Translations under genes and position numbers: made by a program
In this document: one piece after another, positions 61,381 to 64,000 of the stretch
Layout of the letters: each line of letters starts with the position of its first letter
How positions within the stretch are numbered: position 1 is the stretch's first letter
DNA from: Pedobacter paludis
GTDB taxonomy: Bacteria; Bacteroidota; Bacteroidia; Sphingobacteriales; Sphingobacteriaceae
Assembly (NCBI RefSeq): GCF_003173575.1
Contig: NZ_QGNY01000004.1
Span: forward strand, 248,001 to 312,000
Direction of reading: 5' to 3'
Length of the DNA: 64,000 nucleotides
The notes under the pieces: model-generated
The model's input: only the letters and a program-made list of their open reading frames with translations
Told to the model about the DNA's origin: nothing
Databases searched by the model: none

Positions 61381-61817
61381 CTCACCCTACCAAAGCAAGA
61401 AGGCAGGCAAAACCTGTAACCTCCCTTTCCTTGAAGAGAGGGTTTTGGGGTTCAGTCCTTAAAACCCACAGAATAATTTAACTCTTTACATTACTAAAGC
61501 CCGAAGGTTAAAAGCAATAGCTTTGTTTCCCGCTCTTCAAGGAGAGGGAGAGCGCTATAAAAACAAAAACCACAAACTTTAATAGGGTGAGTTTTTTTTT
61601 ACTGCCTAACCCTATCAAAGCAAGAAGGCAGGCGTAACCTGTAACCTCCCTCTCCTTGAAGAAAGGGTTTTGGGGTTCGGTACTTAAAACCCAAAGAATA
61701 ATTTAATTCTTTACATTACTTAAGCCCTAAGGTTAAAAGCAATAGCTTTGTTTCCCGCTCTTCAAGGAGAGGGAGAGCATTGTACAAACAAAAACCACAA
61801 ACTTTAATAGGGTGAGG
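61381..61817. repeat. Tandem MITE-like repeats (two ~211-bp units)
   Basis: Units at about 61381-61591 and 61606-61816 share CAAAGCAAGAAGGCAGG, CTCCTTGAAGA, GGGTTTTGGGGTTC, CTCTTCAAGGAGAGGGAGAGC and CAAAAACCACAAACTTTAAT at an offset of 225 bp. Unit ends CTCACCCTA and TAGGGTGAG form terminal inverted repeats. No coding capacity. Confidence 0.8.
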
Positions 61818-61852
61818 TTTTGTCAATCTCCAATAAAACTTTACTTTTATCC

Positions 61853-63130
61853 ATGCAAAAAATATTATTTATAATTTTATTTTTCATCCCTACCCTAAGC
61901 TTTGCCCAAACAGATAAAACATTTACTTATGAAAACAAGGTTTATCTGCCCAATATCAAAACCGTTCTCTGCTTCAACAGCAACAAAGAACAAAGTTTGC
62001 CAGTTATTCTTTTAAACTCATCAGAAACCATAACATTTGCTTTTGATGATTTACTTGCCGGGACTAAAAACTATTGGTATACGGTTGAGCATTGCACATC
62101 AGATTGGCAACCTTCCCGAATTTCGAGCATCGATTATTTAGAGAGCTTTAACGATGACAGAATTATCAATTACCGATATTCATCCAATACCACCAGAAAA
62201 TATACGCATTACGAGATAAGCCTTCCTAATTATCAAATTAAACCAAAAATTAGTGGCAATTATCTGTTAAAGGTTTATCTAGATGGAGATATAAAAAAGC
62301 CTGTTATCTCACAGCGTTTTTATATTGTTGATAGTCAAGTGGCAGTTTCTGCCGAAGTAACCAATTCTATGCAGGTTGCCGATCGAAACTATAAACAAAA
62401 AATAAATTTCACGATTAATCATTCCATCCCAATTTCAAATCCTTATCAGGATCTGAAAGCTGTGGTGATGCAGAATTTCAACTCCAATACGGCACAAATT
62501 AATACCAAGCCAGCTTTTATTAGACCAAACCAATTGGTTTATAATGATTTAAACACCAACGATTTCTGGGGCGATAATGAATATCGAAAATTTGACACCA
62601 GAAGCTTACGCTATAAAGCCGATAATGTAAAGGATATTTTTAGAGATAATGAATTAGTAAATGTAATGCTGTTTCAAGATATACCAAGGAATATTGGTGC
62701 ATTTGCAAATCAGTATGATGAAAACGGAAATTTCTTTGTTCGAAATACCGATGGCCGCGATGATAGAACCGAATCAGAATATACCGGCGTTCTGTTTACG
62801 TTGAATGCTCCTGCCCCCAGTGCTAATGGCGATGCCTACGTGGTAGGAAGATTTAATAATTATACCTTAAGCAACGAAAATAAATTGCTTTATGATGCAA
62901 GTAGAAAACAATTCTATGGAAACATTTTGCTTAAACAGGGGCTTTATGATTATGAATATGCCTGGCAAGATAAAACGGCCAATACAGTAGAAACAAAACC
63001 ATTCGAAGGTGCATTTTTTCAGACCGAAAACAGCTACCAAATCTTTATTTATTATCGCAGACCAGGTGCCCGTTGGGAAACTTTGGTAGGTTATGTAAAT
63101 TTGAGTAATAAGCCTTCTGATAGAAGATAA
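61853..63130 (+). CDS. DUF5103 protein, type IX secretion plug-like
   Basis: 425 aa from the ATG at 61853 (MQKILFIILFFIPTLSFAQ signal peptide). Typical DUF5103 blocks: TVLCFNSNKEQSLPVILLNS, WYTVEHCTSDWQPS, DRIINYRYSSNT, NDFWGDNEYRKFDTRSL and YEYAWQD. The family includes the Plug protein that closes the SprA translocon of the Bacteroidota type IX secretion system at the outer membrane. Confidence 0.85.
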   Translation: MQKILFIILFFIPTLSFAQTDKTFTYENKVYLPNIKTVLCFNSNKEQSLPVILLNSSETITFAFDDLLAGTKNYWYTVEHCTSDWQPSRISSIDYLESFNDDRIINYRYSSNTTRKYTHYEISLPNYQIKPKISGNYLLKVYLDGDIKKPVISQRFYIVDSQVAVSAEVTNSMQVADRNYKQKINFTINHSIPISNPYQDLKAVVMQNFNSNTAQINTKPAFIRPNQLVYNDLNTNDFWGDNEYRKFDTRSLRYKADNVKDIFRDNELVNVMLFQDIPRNIGAFANQYDENGNFFVRNTDGRDDRTESEYTGVLFTLNAPAPSANGDAYVVGRFNNYTLSNENKLLYDASRKQFYGNILLKQGLYDYEYAWQDKTANTVETKPFEGAFFQTENSYQIFIYYRRPGARWETLVGYVNLSNKPSDRR

Positions 63131-63240
63131 AACCTTTTACTAATCGGAATAATTGTCAATTCTACCTTTATTGTTACACAAAATTTCTTAATTTAAAACC
63201 AGAGTAATTACTTTAGTAATCAGATTATTGAGAAAACCAT

Positions 63241-63265
63241 AAATGCCGATAAAAAAGGCATTTTC
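63241..63265 (+). terminator. Terminator-like hairpin before the SUMF1 gene
   Basis: AAATGCC pairs with GGCATTT and is followed by TCT only. It may end the DUF5103 transcript or attenuate the next gene. Confidence 0.45.
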
Positions 63266-63277
63266 TAACCAACTATT

Positions 63278-64000
63278 ATGTTTAAAAAGTTAATCGCTTC
63301 GGCATTAATCCTATTTCCTTGTGCCTCTATTTTTGCGCAGGGCGATTCAAAATCTTATGTTCAAAATATTAACGGAACAAAATTAACTTTTGAAATGCTT
63401 GCCATTCCTGCAGGAAAATTTAAGATGGGAAGCAAGCTGGGCAAACCTGATGAACAACCCATCCACGAAGTGGAACTTGATGCCTTTTGGATTGGAAAAT
63501 ACGAAGTTACCTGGGATATTTTCGAGCCATTTCTTTATCGTGATTATGAACAAAAAGCAAGCACTGAAAAAATTTCTGCAGAAGTTGATGCCGTAACCCG
63601 GCCAACTAAACCATATCTCGATATGACTTTCGGTATGGGCAAAGAGAATCAGCCCGCATTAGCCATGACTCAATACAATGCCATACAATTCTGTAAATGG
63701 CTTTATGTAAGAACAGGGATTTTTTATCGCTTACCAACAGAAGCTGAATGGGAATATGCTTGCAAGGCAGGCACCAATACAATTTATTCTTTTGGTAATG
63801 ATGCCTCAAACCTTAAAGATTATGCCTGGTATAAAGAAAATAGCAGCAATAAAACCCATCCGGTAGGACAAAAAAAACCGAACAGCTGGGGCTTATACGA
63901 TATGCACGGAAATGTTGCCGAATGGACTTACGATCAATACATCCCCGATTTTTACAAGGTTGATAAAACTGCTAAAAACCCTGTCGCCATTCCAGAAAAG
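63278..64000 (+). CDS. Formylglycine-generating (SUMF1) domain protein, 3' end outside window
   Basis: 241 residues are visible and the frame is open to the last base. Signal peptide KKLIASALILFPCASIFAQ. SUMF1/FGE fold: TFEMLAIPAGKFKMGSKLGK, DAFWIGKYEVTWDIFEPF, YRLPTEAEWEYACKAGT, WGLYDMHGNVAEWTYD. In Bacteroidota this domain also occurs in gliding/type IX proteins (GldJ/GldK), and the DUF5103 neighbour makes such a link plausible. The catalytic cysteines of true FGE lie downstream and cannot be checked here. Confidence 0.85.
   Translation, partial: MFKKLIASALILFPCASIFAQGDSKSYVQNINGTKLTFEMLAIPAGKFKMGSKLGKPDEQPIHEVELDAFWIGKYEVTWDIFEPFLYRDYEQKASTEKISAEVDAVTRPTKPYLDMTFGMGKENQPALAMTQYNAIQFCKWLYVRTGIFYRLPTEAEWEYACKAGTNTIYSFGNDASNLKDYAWYKENSSNKTHPVGQKKPNSWGLYDMHGNVAEWTYDQYIPDFYKVDKTAKNPVAIPEK

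Noticed and set aside
63390..63596. 68-aa ORF in the SUMF1 region
   Set aside because: Out of frame with the SUMF1 domain, whose frame is open to the window edge.

Overview
The window looks like the chromosome of a Bacteroidota bacterium of the Pedobacter/Sphingobacteriaceae type. The evidence is AT-rich sequence, the Bacteroidota promoter (TTTG, about 19 nt, TAnnTTTG) in front of several genes and a tRNA, few Shine-Dalgarno sequences, and lineage-typical genes (DUF5103 type IX secretion plug protein, DUF3276 PUR protein, DUF1573, DUF4833, DUF5522). Most of the window is ordinary core genome with short operons separated by strong hairpin terminators and by several families of non-coding palindromic repeats.

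Layout. 1-1310: end of an M28 peptidase. 1648-3986: cytochrome bd oxidase cydAB behind a CRP/FNR-like palindrome. 4181-8705: metallo-beta-lactamase fold protein, small proteins, cysteine desulfurase, phosphoglucosamine mutase. 9043-11931: methyltransferase, PAP2 phosphatase, ZIP transporter, Uma2 protein, a 47-aa DUF5522 protein. 12082-16694: exonuclease-like MBL protein, then the operon nusB-DUF1573-yajC-ybbR-coaE (minus strand). 16742-25168: leucine dehydrogenase, ABC exporter, PUR protein, ychF, HAD phosphatase, mgtE. 25511: tRNA-Arg(CCG). 25773-30844: acyltransferase, SDR, a 2OG-dioxygenase preceded by a tiny polycysteine leader ORF, and a CDP-alcohol transferase/GtrA/DUF4833 operon. 30969-38066: sensor and response-regulator genes, a divergent MsrA, a secreted PHP-like protein. 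38305-47603: M16-like remnant, M28 peptidase, TspO, patatin-barrel fusion, 2H phosphoesterase, BamA/TamA-like protein, SpoU methyltransferase. 47672: tRNA-Cys.

The most unusual part is 47962-55359. A 52-bp sequence containing the terminator of the small gene after tRNA-Cys is repeated (two mismatches) 7.3 kb downstream. Between the copies lie a degraded tyrosine-recombinase C-terminus on the minus strand and, pointing the other way, six units that look like integron gene cassettes. They are all on the plus strand, have unrelated functions, and each ends in a 130-145 bp imperfect palindrome of one sequence family ending near AACGTT. For every unit the first bases match the reverse complement of the start of its own 3' palindrome, as expected for integron attC sites. 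The layout (integrase remnant divergent from an array) resembles a decayed integron.

After the island come AlkD-like DNA glycosylase, a 2H phosphoesterase, pyrD, an Rrf2 regulator/NAD(P)-binding protein pair sharing a palindromic operator, an ABC-F protein, two tandem MITE-like repeats, the DUF5103 protein and the start of a SUMF1-domain protein running off the right edge.

All calls are from reading the sequence; no database search was run.
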